From Paenibacillus humicus NBRC 102415 (GTDB lineage Bacteria > Bacillota > Bacilli > Paenibacillales > Paenibacillaceae), in NCBI RefSeq assembly GCF_004000905.1, contig NZ_BIMD01000015.1, positions 36,583 to 100,582 on the forward strand: DNA of 64,000 bases, given 5' to 3'. Shown here piece after piece: positions 24,103 to 33,444 of the stretch; position 1 is the stretch's first letter, and the number at the start of each line of letters is the position of its first letter. Both the position numbers and the translations under genes were made by a program. Under the pieces are notes generated by a model that saw nothing but the letters and a program-made list of their open reading frames with translations, made no database searches and was not told where the DNA came from.

Positions 24103-24768
24103 TTAACCGATCCAGGTACGTACGGCGGATGCCGATTCGGCGAAGTCGCTGCCCGTGAAGGCCACGATGGAAAGCAGGAACAGGGCCGATACAATCACGA
24201 ACACGCCCATCCAGATATAGGCGGAAACGCGCTGCGCGCGAGGGCCGACCGTAATGCCCCAGCTGACGAGGAACGACCACATGCCGTTCGCGAAGTGGAA
24301 GACAGCGGAAAGGACACCGATCGCATACAGCACGATGTAGACCGGATTCGTGAAGATCTCGTGCATCCGGGCGCCGAGCTCCTCATGCGTCAGGTTGCCG
24401 AGGGCGACCTGGAAGCGGGTCTCGAAGACATGCCAGATGACGAAGATGAACGTGATCACGCCGGTGATGCGCTGCGCCGTGAACGCCCAGTTGCGTCCGT
24501 ACTTGAAGCGGGAGTTGTTCCAGTTCGATTGGTAGGCGACATACAAGCCGTATACTCCATGGAAGAGAAGCGGCAGGAATATGCCGAAGATCTCCAGGAA
24601 GAGAACAAGGGGCAGTCCGTTCAGGAAGCTGACGCTGTCGTTGAAGCCCTCAGGCCCGTCTTCGAACGCCGAGTAGTTGGTGATGGCATGCTCAACGAGG
24701 AACAGGCCGAGCGGAATCACCCCGAGCAGCGAGTGAATCTTGCGCGTTAAGTACGAGTTACCATTCAT
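24103..24768 (-). CDS. sdhC: Succinate dehydrogenase cytochrome b558 subunit, SdhC
   Basis: This 221-residue membrane anchor has five transmembrane segments and is of the single-subunit, di-heme type found in Bacillus. Histidines in membrane segments (SLLGVIPLGLFLVEHAITNY, LLFHGVYGLYV, FVIWHVFETRF, VFHFANGMWS) supply the heme ligands. It anchors SdhAB and passes electrons to menaquinone. It is the first gene of the operon, read from the promoter at 24840-24868. Confidence 0.95.
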   Translation of the reverse strand: MNGNSYLTRKIHSLLGVIPLGLFLVEHAITNYSAFEDGPEGFNDSVSFLNGLPLVLFLEIFGIFLPLLFHGVYGLYVAYQSNWNNSRFKYGRNWAFTAQRITGVITFIFVIWHVFETRFQVALGNLTHEELGARMHEIFTNPVYIVLYAIGVLSAVFHFANGMWSFLVSWGITVGPRAQRVSAYIWMGVFVIVSALFLLSIVAFTGSDFAESASAVRTWIG

Positions 24769-24839
24769 AAATAAAGCGTTCTCCTTTCCAGCCGTTTGAT
24801 TTCAGTCATCATACGTCGAATTTTGTGCAAACCTTATCC

Positions 24840-24868
24840 ATTTTACAGCCCGTGCATGGGAGCGTCAA
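24840..24868 (-). promoter_or_regulatory. Sigma-A promoter of sdhCAB
   Basis: On the minus strand TTGACG and TAAAAT are separated by 17 bp, about 70 bp before sdhC. Confidence 0.75.
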
Positions 24869-24951
24869 CAAATCCCGACGGCTTTCCCCTGCTTTTTCCG
24901 GTCACAGTTTAGCCACAGTCTCCATCGTACTCTTTTTTTCCTTATAAAGAT

Positions 24952-24972
24952 ATTGTTTATTCCTTATACAAT
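24952..24972. promoter_or_regulatory. LysR-type T-N11-A box between sdhC and the LysR gene
   Basis: ATTGT and ACAAT are inverted and separated by 11 bases, the usual recognition pattern of LysR regulators. It lies between the sdh promoter and the divergent LysR gene and could serve autoregulation and control of sdh. Confidence 0.5.
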
Positions 24973-25102
24973 GTTATAACCTATATGCATAAGAGACGAC
25001 GCCATAAGCCCGAGCTCCCCCGGCGAAGCTGCCGGCATGGGCAGGATAAGATTGGCTGTCTCGCTCGACCATTCTCTTCCTAAGGAACGGAGGCTGCAGG
25101 AA

Positions 25103-26077
25103 ATGCTCAACGAAGATCTCAACGTATTCGCCGCCGTGGTCGAGCAGTCCAGCATGAACAAAGCCTCGGCGCTGCTCAACCTTTCCCAGCCGGCGCTGTC
25201 GCGGAAGATCGCCAAGCTCGAGCAGGAGCTCGGAGCGCAGCTGTTCCGCCGCGTCGGACGGAGGCTGGAGCTGACGCGCATCGGCGAGCTGACCTACGAC
25301 TACGCGCTCCAGGCCCGCCAGCTGCACCGCAAATATATGAGCACCTTGAGCGAGTTCAAGCATACTCACCGCTCCAGCCTGACGATCGGGGCCAGCCTGA
25401 CGACGCTGCAGACGACGCTGCCGGACCTCATCCAGGCGCTGACCGCCAGCCATCCCGAGATCGACATCAAGGCCGTCACCGGCAAGACCCATGAGATCGT
25501 ATCGTTCGTCCGGGACAAAAAAATCGATCTCGGCCTCGTGGCATCCGTCATCGACGACCCGCAGCTGCACTGCGTCCCGCTGTTCGACGACCATCTGGAG
25601 CTGGTGCTTCCCCGCTGCCATCTGCTCACCGAGAACGGAAAGCTGGCGATCCGGACGCTCAGCGGGCTGCCGATGATCCTCTTCTCCAAAGGAACCTGGT
25701 ACCGGAACCTGACCGACGAGCTGTTCGACACCCACAGGCTGCATCCCGATGTCAAAATGGAAATCGACTCGTTCGAAGCCATCCTGCGGCTGCTCCATAC
25801 ATGCGGAGCCGCGACGCTGCTGCCGCACTCCTATATCCGGCAGCAGATGCTGGCGGACAACGACCTTATGGTCGTCCCTGTGCTGGAGCTGGAGCAGACC
25901 AAGCGGACCACCTCGCTCATCCATGGCGACCCGGCCCGGCTGGAGCCTGTCGTCAGAGACTGGATCCGCGAGGCGGCCGCGAACTACTTCCGCCGCTCGG
26001 CGTCGCCGGCAGCAAGCTTGAAGGCCATGCAGCAGAAAGCCGTTGAAACCAAACAGGCAGGAGTCCGCGTCGACTGA
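25103..26077 (+). CDS. LysR-family regulator divergent from sdhCAB
   Basis: This 324-residue regulator has the HTH (MNKASALLNLSQPALSRKIA) at its N-terminus and an effector-binding domain. The ATG at 25103 follows ACGGAGG; a longer form would start in the promoter region. The C-terminus (last ~30 residues) is a poorly conserved extension beyond the usual ~295 residues. The divergent position and the T-N11-A box suggest that it may regulate central carbon or respiratory genes such as sdh, but no target is proven. Its stop codon lies inside the terminator hairpin. Confidence 0.85.
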   Translation: MLNEDLNVFAAVVEQSSMNKASALLNLSQPALSRKIAKLEQELGAQLFRRVGRRLELTRIGELTYDYALQARQLHRKYMSTLSEFKHTHRSSLTIGASLTTLQTTLPDLIQALTASHPEIDIKAVTGKTHEIVSFVRDKKIDLGLVASVIDDPQLHCVPLFDDHLELVLPRCHLLTENGKLAIRTLSGLPMILFSKGTWYRNLTDELFDTHRLHPDVKMEIDSFEAILRLLHTCGAATLLPHSYIRQQMLADNDLMVVPVLELEQTKRTTSLIHGDPARLEPVVRDWIREAAANYFRRSASPAASLKAMQQKAVETKQAGVRVD

Positions 26078-26099
26078 CGCGCCTCCTGCCTTTCTTTCT
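26055..26099 (+). terminator. Terminator overlapping the end of the LysR gene
   Basis: GGCAGGAG...CGCGTC/GACGCG...CTCCTGCC forms a long stem that includes the last codons and is followed by a T-rich run. Confidence 0.75.
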
Positions 26100-26169
26100 A
26101 TGCGCTATGCCTGGACTGGAGCTGCCGCCGCTGCGCCGGCAGGCCCGCCCCGTACTTCCACGGCTGGTG

Positions 26170-26847
26170 TCAGCCGCGGCTCACCGCATTTTCAAACTGC
26201 TCGATTCCTTCATTCGTTCCGATGACGACCATGACATCCTTCTCTTCCAGGATGGAATCCGCCTGGGGAGCGATGATGATGCCCTTGGGCTTGTTGATCG
26301 CCACGATGCTGCAGCCGTAACGCTGGCGGCTGTCGATCTCGGAAAGCGCCTTGCCGTTGAGGCAGCCCGGAACAGCCAGCTCCGCGACGGCGTATTCGGA
26401 CGACAGCTCGATATAGTCGAGCAGATTGGGCGACACGAGCTGATGGGCGACCCTGATTCCCATATCCCGCTCCGGATAGATGACCCTGTCGACGCCAAGC
26501 TTGTCCAGCACCCGGCCGTGCAGCTCCGATACCGCCTTCACGACGACCTTCCCGACTCCGGAATCCTTGACCAGTATCGCCGCCATGATGCTCGACTGGA
26601 TGTCTCCCCCGATGGCCACGATGCAGCAGTCGAAGTTGCGGATGCCGATCGCGCGCAGCGCGTCCTCGTCCGTCGCGTCGGCGCATAGCGTATGGGTGAG
26701 CAGGGCGCTCATATCGTCCACCAGCTCCTCGCTGCGGTCGATGCCGAGCACCTCATAGCCGAGCTGCATGAGCTCCTTGGCCAGGCTGGAGCCGAATCGG
26801 CCCAGTCCGATGACGCAGTACTGCTCTCCTTTTGAACCCTTTCCCAT
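26170..26847 (-). CDS. ktrA: Potassium uptake regulatory subunit, KtrA/TrkA type (RCK)
   Basis: This 225-residue cytoplasmic subunit has an RCK_N nucleotide-binding fold (YCVIGLGRFGSSLAKELM) and a C-terminal RCK_C domain (from about 135). It gates the KtrB channel with ATP/ADP, and c-di-AMP often binds the RCK_C part. The gene lies 21 bp after ktrB in the same transcript, so the order is ktrB-ktrA, the reverse of Bacillus ktrAB. The operon is governed by a c-di-AMP riboswitch. Confidence 0.93.
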   Translation of the reverse strand: MGKGSKGEQYCVIGLGRFGSSLAKELMQLGYEVLGIDRSEELVDDMSALLTHTLCADATDEDALRAIGIRNFDCCIVAIGGDIQSSIMAAILVKDSGVGKVVVKAVSELHGRVLDKLGVDRVIYPERDMGIRVAHQLVSPNLLDYIELSSEYAVAELAVPGCLNGKALSEIDSRQRYGCSIVAINKPKGIIIAPQADSILEEKDVMVVIGTNEGIEQFENAVSRG

Positions 26848-26868
26848 TGTGTCTCTTTATTTCCTTTC

Positions 26869-28221
26869 CTATCCGATAATAATCTTGCCTTCTGGATTTT
26901 TATATAATTCCTTGCCTTGCTTCGGTCTCAGCGCGTAGGCCATCGTCAGCGGCCCAAGCCTGCCGGCGAACATCGTCAGGCTCAGCAGAAGCTTGCTGAC
27001 ATCCTTGAGGCTGGTTGTAATTCCCGTGCTGAGCCCGACGGTGCCGAAGGCCGATACCGTCTCGAACAGAATCCGCAGGAAATCGCGGTCCTCGACGGTG
27101 CAGAGCACCATCGTCACGACGAGCACGAGCGCAAGCGACAGCATCGTGATCGTCAGGGCCTTCATGATGCGCTCCTTGGCCAGACGGTAGCGGAACAGGA
27201 CGATGTCCTCCCTGCCGCGGATCATCGCGCCCATCGCGGCGACGAGCGTCATGAACGTCGTCGTCTTGATGCCGCCGCCCGTCGAGCCCGGCGATGCCCC
27301 GATGAACATGAGGATGATCATGAAGAACAGGCTCGCCTGGCGCATCGCGCCGATGTCGAGCGTGTTGGCTCCCGCCGTACGCGTCGTGACGGATTGGAAG
27401 AAGGCCGAGAGCACCTTGCCTCCGAAGCCGAGCGGCTCCATCGTTTTGGCGTTGGAATATTCGAAGATGAAGATGACGACAGCTCCGATGACGATCAGGC
27501 TGCCCGTGGCCAGCAGAACCACTTTGGAATGGAGGGAGAACCTGCGGTTGTTCCTCCACTCCATCAGATCGGACAGCACGATGAAGCCGAGGCCACCGGT
27601 AACGATCAGCGCCATTGTCACGATATTGACGAGCGGATCCGATACATAGCCGGTGAGGCTCCGGTAGTCGCCGAAGATGTCGAAGCCGGCGTTGTTGAAC
27701 ATGGATACGCCGTGGAAGATGCCGAAGTAAACGGCGCGGCCGATCGGCATGTCCGCTGCGAAGCGGACCGCGTACAGCAGCGCTCCCGCCGCTTCGATGA
27801 CGAGGGAATACAGCAGAACCTTGCGGATCAGCCGGACGATTCCCTCCATGGAGCTCTGGTTCATCGCTTCCTGCAGCAGCAGCCGGTCCTTGAGCGAGAT
27901 GCGCTTGCGCAGCACGAGGGCGAACAGCGTCGCCATCGTCATGAAGCCGAGCCCTCCGACCTGAATCAGCAGCAGAATGATGATTTGGCCTGCAATCGAG
28001 TAATGAGTGCCGGTATCCACGACGACGAGGCCTGTGACGCAGGCCGCCGAGGTGGCGGTGAACAGCGCGTCGATCCATCTCGTGCCCTCTCCGCCGGCCG
28101 TGGCGAACGGCTGCATCAGCAGCAGCGAGCCGATGGCGATCATGACGGCGAATCCGGCGACGAGAATGCGCGGAGGCGACAATTTGAAAGCTTGCTTGAA
28201 TACGGAAGACCATGATTGCAT
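26869..28221 (-). CDS. ktrB: Potassium channel-like transport subunit, KtrB/TrkH type
   Basis: This 450-residue membrane protein has four membrane-pore-membrane repeats with selectivity-filter glycines, e.g. TSAACVTGLVV, NNAGFDIFG, TTRTAGANT and FGTVGLSTG. It forms the K+ pathway of the Ktr system. The start at 28221 (MQSWSSVFKQAFKL) follows AAAGGAGAG. The open frame continues to 28608, but that part is the riboswitch and its promoter, not protein. It is co-transcribed with ktrA. Confidence 0.93.
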   Translation of the reverse strand: MQSWSSVFKQAFKLSPPRILVAGFAVMIAIGSLLLMQPFATAGGEGTRWIDALFTATSAACVTGLVVVDTGTHYSIAGQIIILLLIQVGGLGFMTMATLFALVLRKRISLKDRLLLQEAMNQSSMEGIVRLIRKVLLYSLVIEAAGALLYAVRFAADMPIGRAVYFGIFHGVSMFNNAGFDIFGDYRSLTGYVSDPLVNIVTMALIVTGGLGFIVLSDLMEWRNNRRFSLHSKVVLLATGSLIVIGAVVIFIFEYSNAKTMEPLGFGGKVLSAFFQSVTTRTAGANTLDIGAMRQASLFFMIILMFIGASPGSTGGGIKTTTFMTLVAAMGAMIRGREDIVLFRYRLAKERIMKALTITMLSLALVLVVTMVLCTVEDRDFLRILFETVSAFGTVGLSTGITTSLKDVSKLLLSLTMFAGRLGPLTMAYALRPKQGKELYKNPEGKIIIG

Positions 28222-28299
28222 GCCGGCGACTCTCCTTTTGCCTCCATATCCCTGCCGTTCGCGAAGTCCCGGCATCATCGCATGCCGCTTCGAAAGCAC

Positions 28300-28326
28300 A
28301 AAAAAAGCACTGGAAACCCAAGTGCC
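28300..28326 (-). terminator. Expression-platform terminator of the c-di-AMP riboswitch
   Basis: On the minus strand GCACT/AGTGC with an 9-base loop is followed by seven T, 20-odd bases after the aptamer and before ktrB. Confidence 0.8.
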
Positions 28327-28350
28327 TGTGCGCCCTGCGAGTCCGGTCAA

Positions 28351-28499
28351 GCAGCCTCCGAGGTTAGCTGTCGGATTCGGGCATGACGGCTGCCCTATCC
28401 GCTCCCGACAGGCTGCCGCCTGCGCCGGAACGGAATTCACCCCAAGCTGCTCCAGGCAGCTATATGGTTCCCCCGTATTCTTTTGGAAATTCGGCTGTT
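28351..28499 (-). ncRNA. c-di-AMP (ydaO/yuaA) riboswitch controlling ktrB-ktrA
   Basis: On the minus strand the conserved ydaO blocks occur in order: AATACGGGGGAACC, GGGGTGAATTCC, AGGGCAGCC, CCCGAATCCGACAGCTAACC, closed by a CAGCC/GGCTG stem. A terminator follows. By the known mechanism c-di-AMP binding favours termination, lowering K+ importer synthesis. The protein frame that runs through it is an artefact. Confidence 0.96.
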
Positions 28500-28516
28500 C
28501 TATATGGTCGGATTTG

Positions 28517-28545
28517 ATTATATAGGATAGAGGACGGGTTACCAA
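28517..28545 (-). promoter_or_regulatory. Sigma-A promoter of the riboswitch-ktrB-ktrA transcript
   Basis: On the minus strand TTGGTA and TATAAT are separated by 17 bp, just before the aptamer. Confidence 0.8.
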
Positions 28546-28677
28546 TGTCCCAATCCAAGCTTGCTGGGCGATATGGGGCGGAAAAGAGTGCTGGGACAAG
28601 CGCAGCAAGGCGCAATCCTGCCCTTGCTCTTTCTTTTGCGCGAAATCTCGATCTCTCCCTGCCTCGGCATGGATAAT

Positions 28678-28705
28678 TTGAAAGCCGCTGTGGTAAGGTT
28701 ATAAA
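28678..28705 (+). promoter_or_regulatory. Possible promoter of the CPBP protease gene
   Basis: TTGAAA and TATAAA are separated by 16 bp, about 40 bp before the start codon. Confidence 0.5.
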
Positions 28706-28743
28706 AGCTCGCCCTGCAGTCAGGCATCGTCAGGAGGACAATC

Positions 28744-30384
28744 ATGAACAGCTCCGAGTTGGAGAAAAGCTATCGAAAGTACTTTTGGACGGGAATCATT
28801 GGAGCCGCCATCTTCCTGATTTTGCAAATCATCCCTTCCTTCGCGGGAGGGCTGTCGGGAGAGGAAGCTTCCGGCAAGCCTGTTCCCAAGGCCGACGCTC
28901 AGCAGGCAGCGATGGCTTTCGCCCGGCAGCTGACCGGCTCCGAGCCTCTCACCGCCCATACGGTCCACCAATCCGACCGGGACATCACCGGTTACCTCAG
29001 CAAAGAAAAGCTCGCCAAAAAATTCGATGAGGGTCCCGGCAAGATCGTTCCGACCGATACGTGGCAGGTGTCCCTCTCCCTGCCCGAAGGGCAGATGTTC
29101 GTCGAGGTCGGCATGTCCAGCGGCCGGGTGATCGGCTGGAAGCAGGTGTTCAAGCCCTCTGCCGGCGAATCCTCGGACGTCCTTGCCCCGAGCGCGGAAC
29201 AGCTCGACCGTCTCGCCGCCAAGCAAGCCGCCGAGCTCGGCTACGGCAAGCTGGAGAGGGTTGGAGAATCGGCGGGCTACAAGACGGTGTATGCCGTGCA
29301 GGGAGGACAGATCGGCCAGGCCCGCCTCACCATCGAGGCCGCTCCGCCATCCGCCGCCGCAGCGGAGTCTGGCGGCAAGACCGTCCTGGCGGAATTCACG
29401 CCGCGTTATGAAGTGCCCAAGGATTACCTCGCCTACACGGCGGATCAGGACCGGATCGCCTCCAGCCTGTCGCTGCTGGGCAATCTGCTGCCGAGCGGAA
29501 TCCTGTTCATTCTCGCCGTCATTTATTCCGTCCTCATGAGGAAGTACAGCTCCTTCCGCCGCGGCTGGGCGATCAGCCTCGTGTTCCTCGGCTTCTATGC
29601 CGTCAACAACGTGAACATGCTCGACGGCCTCCGTGCCATGTATGGAGCGCGGCCCAACGCCGAGACCGTCGTCCAGGTCCAGCTCGTCATCACGATGGGC
29701 CTCACCTTCCTGCTCGCCCTATCCGCCTACTTCTCCCTCGTCGCCGGGGACGGGTTATGGCGCGCGCAGGGCAGGCGGCTGTGGCTGACCTCCCGCGAGT
29801 CCCGCTTCGGAGAGACCGCATGGAGCAGCATGAAGCTCGCCTATGTGCTCGGCTTCATCCTTCTCGGCCTGCAGACCGTTATCCTGGTCGGCCTGTCGGC
29901 ATTTACCGGAGCCTGGTCGACAAGCGACGTGACCCAGTCGCCCTACAACCTCGCCGCTCCGCTGCTGATGCCGCTGCTGGCGTGGTGCGCGGCCATCCAG
30001 GAGGAGGCCGTATACCGGCTGTTCGGCATCGGCCTCCTGATGAAATGGCTGAAAAACCCGTTCGCCGCCTGTCTCATCCCTACGATCATCTGGGCGCTCG
30101 GGCATGTGACCTATCCGATCTACCCGTCTACGACGAGGCTGATCGAGCTGACGATTCTCGGCCTTCTGTTCGGATACATCTTCCTCCGGTTCGGATTTTT
30201 CACGGCGGTATTCGCCCATGCCATCATGGACTCCGTGCTGATGTCGATCTCGCTCTTCCTGATCGGCGGAGCCGGCAATATCGTTGCTGGCGTCGTCTAC
30301 ATCGCCGCGCCTGCCGGCGTGGCCTGGGCGATGAAATGGTACGGCTCGCGGCGGAGCAGCAGCATTCCGCTGGCGCCCGGTTAA
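28744..30384 (+). CDS. CPBP-family intramembrane glutamic protease (Rce1/Abi-like)
   Basis: This 546-residue membrane protein has one N-terminal membrane segment (about 14-34), a large extracytoplasmic region (about 35-235), and a C-terminal bundle with the CPBP motifs: IQEEAVYRLF (EExxxR), IIWALGHVTYP and FAHAIMDSV. These residues form the catalytic site of Rce1-type proteases. The long N-terminal extension is more than twice the usual CPBP length. The biological substrate is unknown. The gene is flanked by its own promoter and a terminator, and converges with the VanZ gene. Confidence 0.85.
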   Translation: MNSSELEKSYRKYFWTGIIGAAIFLILQIIPSFAGGLSGEEASGKPVPKADAQQAAMAFARQLTGSEPLTAHTVHQSDRDITGYLSKEKLAKKFDEGPGKIVPTDTWQVSLSLPEGQMFVEVGMSSGRVIGWKQVFKPSAGESSDVLAPSAEQLDRLAAKQAAELGYGKLERVGESAGYKTVYAVQGGQIGQARLTIEAAPPSAAAAESGGKTVLAEFTPRYEVPKDYLAYTADQDRIASSLSLLGNLLPSGILFILAVIYSVLMRKYSSFRRGWAISLVFLGFYAVNNVNMLDGLRAMYGARPNAETVVQVQLVITMGLTFLLALSAYFSLVAGDGLWRAQGRRLWLTSRESRFGETAWSSMKLAYVLGFILLGLQTVILVGLSAFTGAWSTSDVTQSPYNLAAPLLMPLLAWCAAIQEEAVYRLFGIGLLMKWLKNPFAACLIPTIIWALGHVTYPIYPSTTRLIELTILGLLFGYIFLRFGFFTAVFAHAIMDSVLMSISLFLIGGAGNIVAGVVYIAAPAGVAWAMKWYGSRRSSSIPLAPG

Positions 30385-30410
30385 GCTCCAGTCATCAGCG
30401 CTTCAGAACA

Positions 30411-30442
30411 AAAGCAGAGAATCTCCGGATTCTCTGCTTTTT
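30411..30442. terminator. Bidirectional terminator between the CPBP and VanZ genes
   Basis: AAAGCAGAGAAT and ATTCTCTGCTTT form a 12-bp stem; T runs flank it on both strands. Confidence 0.88.
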
Positions 30443-30451
30443 GCTTTGGGC

Positions 30452-30970
30452 TCACACCCGGTTGACGGCGTACAGAACGAGGGACAGGAGCAGAACCGGC
30501 ACGCCGACTCCGGCCGACAAGAGAGACAGGAAGAGCTTGACCCGCTCCTGCTTTCTCAATCCCAGCTTCAGGACGGAATAGATCGTGATTCCGATCAAGC
30601 CGCCTGTCGAGTTGAGGATCACATCGTCGATATCCGCCGCCCCTACGGCCAGAATATACTGACCGGCCTCCACGCCTGCGCTGAGCAGCGCGACCGCTGC
30701 AAGCCTGGGCCATATCGATCCGGACTTGCCGATCAGCATGGCATAGATCCCGGCGGGAACAAAGAGCAAGATATTGCCCCATATGTTGACGTCCACCGCA
30801 TTCCTGCGCATGCCGCCGTCGGCGTTCATGTATTCCTGAATCGTATGGAATGGGATCAGATTGAAGCTTCTCAAGCCGTCCCCCTCCCTCAGGAAGAGCA
30901 GCTCCGCCATCAGCAGCACGTACACCGCCGCCATGCTCCATAACAGAATCGGAACGTAGTTTTTGTTCAT
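30452..30970 (-). CDS. VanZ-family membrane protein
   Basis: This 172-residue protein has four to five membrane segments and the VanZ-like pattern FNLIPFHTIQEYMN, NIWGNILLFVPAG, GVEAGQYI and ADIDDVILNSTGGLIG. VanZ proteins are associated with low-level glycopeptide resistance but most have no known role. The start at 30970 (MNKNYVPILLW) follows GGAGGGAA; a longer frame upstream lacks a site. It is monocistronic. Confidence 0.88.
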   Translation of the reverse strand: MNKNYVPILLWSMAAVYVLLMAELLFLREGDGLRSFNLIPFHTIQEYMNADGGMRRNAVDVNIWGNILLFVPAGIYAMLIGKSGSIWPRLAAVALLSAGVEAGQYILAVGAADIDDVILNSTGGLIGITIYSVLKLGLRKQERVKLFLSLLSAGVGVPVLLLSLVLYAVNRV

Positions 30971-31125
30971 GAATTCCCTCCATGCTCGCCGAAGCCTTTT
31001 TCCAGCTTCACCATGATAGCATGACGTCATCCAGCGGATGAACTGGACCTTTGTCCGGCCTTTTCCGGGACCTCCGTTCGGGACTCTGCCGGCATGTCAG
31101 GCGGGGCAGTCAAGAAGAAGCCGTC

Positions 31126-31181
31126 AAAAAAGCCTGCTCGGCCAGCCTCCGCCGATCGCGGCGCTGCTGCCAAGCAGGCTT
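31126..31181 (-). terminator. Terminator of uvrC
   Basis: On the minus strand AAGCCTGCT and AGCAGGCTT pair around an inner GC-rich hairpin, and six T follow. Confidence 0.82.
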
Positions 31182-31217
31182 CATTCCGTGTCTTGCCGGT
31201 CTCGCGGCAGGGGAACG

Positions 31218-33188
31218 CTACTCTTCCTTGAGCGCCGCCACGATCCGCTCCGCCAGAGCGGAGCCGATGCCGAGCGGCTTGAACTCCTCGGCGGTCGCTT
31301 CGCGGATCTTCTTGAGGGAGCCGAAATGCTTCAGCAGCTGCTTGCGCCGCTTCTCCCCGATGCCGGGAATGGAATCCAGCGTCGATTGAACCATCGACTT
31401 GCCCCGCTGCTCTCGGTGAAACGTGATCGCGAAGCGGTGGACCTCGTCCTGGATGCGCTGCAGCAGATAGAATTCCTGGCTGTCGCGCGGCAGCATGACC
31501 GGCTCCGGCGGATCGCCGACCATAAGCTGCGCCGTCTTGTGCTTGGCATCCTTCACGAGTCCGCATACCGGCACCTGAAGGCCGAGCTCGTTCTCGAGGA
31601 TGTCGACCGCCGCGCTGATCTGCCCCTTGCCGCCGTCCACCACGATAAGATCGGGAAGCTCCAGCCCTTCCTTGAGCACCCTCTCGTACCGCCGGCGGAT
31701 GACCTCGCGCATCGTCTCGTAATCATCGGGCCCTTGGACGGTCCTGACCTTGTACTTGCGATACTCCTTCTTGTCCGGCTTGCCGTCGATGAAGACGACC
31801 ATGGCCGATACCGGATTCGTTCCCTGGATATTGGAGTTGTCGAACGCCTCGATGCGCCGGATCGTCGTCAAGCCGATGGAAGCTGCCAAGCCCGAAGCGG
31901 CTTTGACGCTGCGTTCCTCATCGCGCTCGATCAGCTTGAATTTCTCGTCGAGCGTCACCTTTGCGTTGCCCTCCGCCATGCCGACGACTTCGCGCTTGCG
32001 CCCCCGCTGCGGCATGTGGACCTTGATCTTGAGCCAGCTCTGAAGAGAAGTGCGGATCTCCTCCGCATGGGATCCCGCGGCAGCCTCGCCGCCGTCGTCC
32101 GCTGCGACCTCTGCAATCTTCGCAGATGATGCCGCCGCTTCAGATTCTTCCATCTCCACTTCAGACGCAGATGCCGCCGCTGCGGCGGCTTGATTTTCGC
32201 GGCCGGCGGACGGCCCGGAGTCTGCCGTTTCTTCCGGCGCACCGGCATGAAGCTCGCCCGGCGGCACCGGCAGCAGAATTTCCTTCGGCAGAGCCGGGTT
32301 GTCGCTGTAGTACTGGGTGACGAACGTCATGAAGTCGTCATATGCCTCGCCGTAATAAGGGAAGGTCGTCGTATGGCGCTCGATCAGCTTGCCGCTGCGC
32401 ATATACAGAATCTGCACGCACATCCACCCCTTGTCGGTGGCATAGCCGAACACGTCGCGGTCGAGCGCGTCGGCGAGCGTGATCTTCTGCTTTTCCATGA
32501 CGGCATCGATCGCCGTGATCTGATCGCGGTATTCCTTGGCGCGCTCGAACTCCATCGATTCCGCAGCCTCCAGCATTTTGCGCTGCAGCTCCGCCTTGAC
32601 CTCGTCCTGGCCGCCGTTCAGGAAGCGGGCGATCTCCTGCACCATGGAGTCGTACGTCGCCTGCTCCACCGGGAATTCGCAAGGGGCGAGGCACTGGCCG
32701 AGATGGTAGTACAGGCACACTTTGTCGGGCAGCGTGTTGCATTTGCGAAGCGGATACAGGCGGTCCAGCAGTTTCTTGGTCTGCTGCGCCGCATAGGCGT
32801 TCGGATACGGACCGAAATATTTGCCCTTGTCCTTCACGATCCGCCGGGTAACCTCCAGCTTCGGATGCTTCTCATTCGTAATCTTGATATAAGGAAAGGA
32901 CTTGTCATCCTTCAAAAGCACGTTGTACCGGGGGTGATACTGCTTGATCAGGTTGCACTCCAGAATGAGCGCTTCCATGTTGCTTGCCGTGACGATATAT
33001 TCAAAATCCCGGATTTCCGAGACGAGACGCTGCGTCTTGCCGTTATGGGTTCCGTTGAAATAGGAACGGACACGATTTTTCAGCACTTTGGCCTTGCCGA
33101 CATAGATGATGGTGCCTTCGCCGTTCTTCATCAGATAACAGCCCGGCTGGTCGGGAAGGAGCGCTAGCTTCCCCTTGATGGGATCCAT
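31218..33188 (-). CDS. uvrC: Excinuclease ABC subunit C, UvrC, with an Ala-rich insertion
   Basis: UvrC makes both incisions in nucleotide excision repair. The 656-residue protein shows the GIY-YIG nuclease (QPGCYLMKN...IIYVGKAK, about 12-90), the UVR domain (about 200-235), an RNase H-like nuclease ([25 protein letters not shown], about 425-560) and a HhH tail ([19 protein letters not shown]). Between the halves lies an insertion of about 70 residues (308-380) rich in Ala, Glu and Ser, which most UvrC proteins lack; usual length is about 600. The start at 33188 ([13 protein letters not shown]) follows AAAGGTGG. Confidence 0.95.
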   Translation of the reverse strand: MDPIKGKLALLPDQPGCYLMKNGEGTIIYVGKAKVLKNRVRSYFNGTHNGKTQRLVSEIRDFEYIVTASNMEALILECNLIKQYHPRYNVLLKDDKSFPYIKITNEKHPKLEVTRRIVKDKGKYFGPYPNAYAAQQTKKLLDRLYPLRKCNTLPDKVCLYYHLGQCLAPCEFPVEQATYDSMVQEIARFLNGGQDEVKAELQRKMLEAAESMEFERAKEYRDQITAIDAVMEKQKITLADALDRDVFGYATDKGWMCVQILYMRSGKLIERHTTTFPYYGEAYDDFMTFVTQYYSDNPALPKEILLPVPPGELHAGAPEETADSGPSAGRENQAAAAAASASEVEMEESEAAASSAKIAEVAADDGGEAAAGSHAEEIRTSLQSWLKIKVHMPQRGRKREVVGMAEGNAKVTLDEKFKLIERDEERSVKAASGLAASIGLTTIRRIEAFDNSNIQGTNPVSAMVVFIDGKPDKKEYRKYKVRTVQGPDDYETMREVIRRRYERVLKEGLELPDLIVVDGGKGQISAAVDILENELGLQVPVCGLVKDAKHKTAQLMVGDPPEPVMLPRDSQEFYLLQRIQDEVHRFAITFHREQRGKSMVQSTLDSIPGIGEKRRKQLLKHFGSLKKIREATAEEFKPLGIGSALAERIVAALKEE

Positions 33189-33320
33189 GGACAATCCACC
33201 TTTCGCGGCTCGGCCCCGCTGGCCTTTTGCCGTATTCTCTATTGTAGCACAGGGAGCCGACACCCGTCAGCCGCGGCCGGATCCCGCTTTCGGCAGCGGT
33301 TCCAAAAGCCAAATTTCACC

Positions 33321-33350
33321 TTTACATAACTCCGCCAGGTTGGGTATACT
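33321..33350 (+). promoter_or_regulatory. Promoter of a small membrane protein gene
   Basis: TTTACA and TATACT are separated by 18 bp, about 95 bp before the start codon. Confidence 0.65.
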
Positions 33351-33444
33351 ATTACAAGCTGATGCGATAACGTCTTGTCCGGATACATAACGGCCTCCGG
33401 GCCGGGACGGCGATACCTGAGTCTTGAAGCGAGGAGGGCGAACA

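Noticed and set aside
21465..24158. 897-codon plus-strand frame opposite sdhB/sdhA
   Set aside because: Caused by GC-rich codon use of the sdh genes on the other strand; no binding site and no recognisable domains.
26917..28215. 432-codon plus-strand frame opposite ktrB
   Set aside because: Gln/Arg/His-rich shadow of a membrane protein gene.
28222..28608. N-terminal extension of ktrB
   Set aside because: It runs through the riboswitch terminator, aptamer and promoter; a better start is at 28221.
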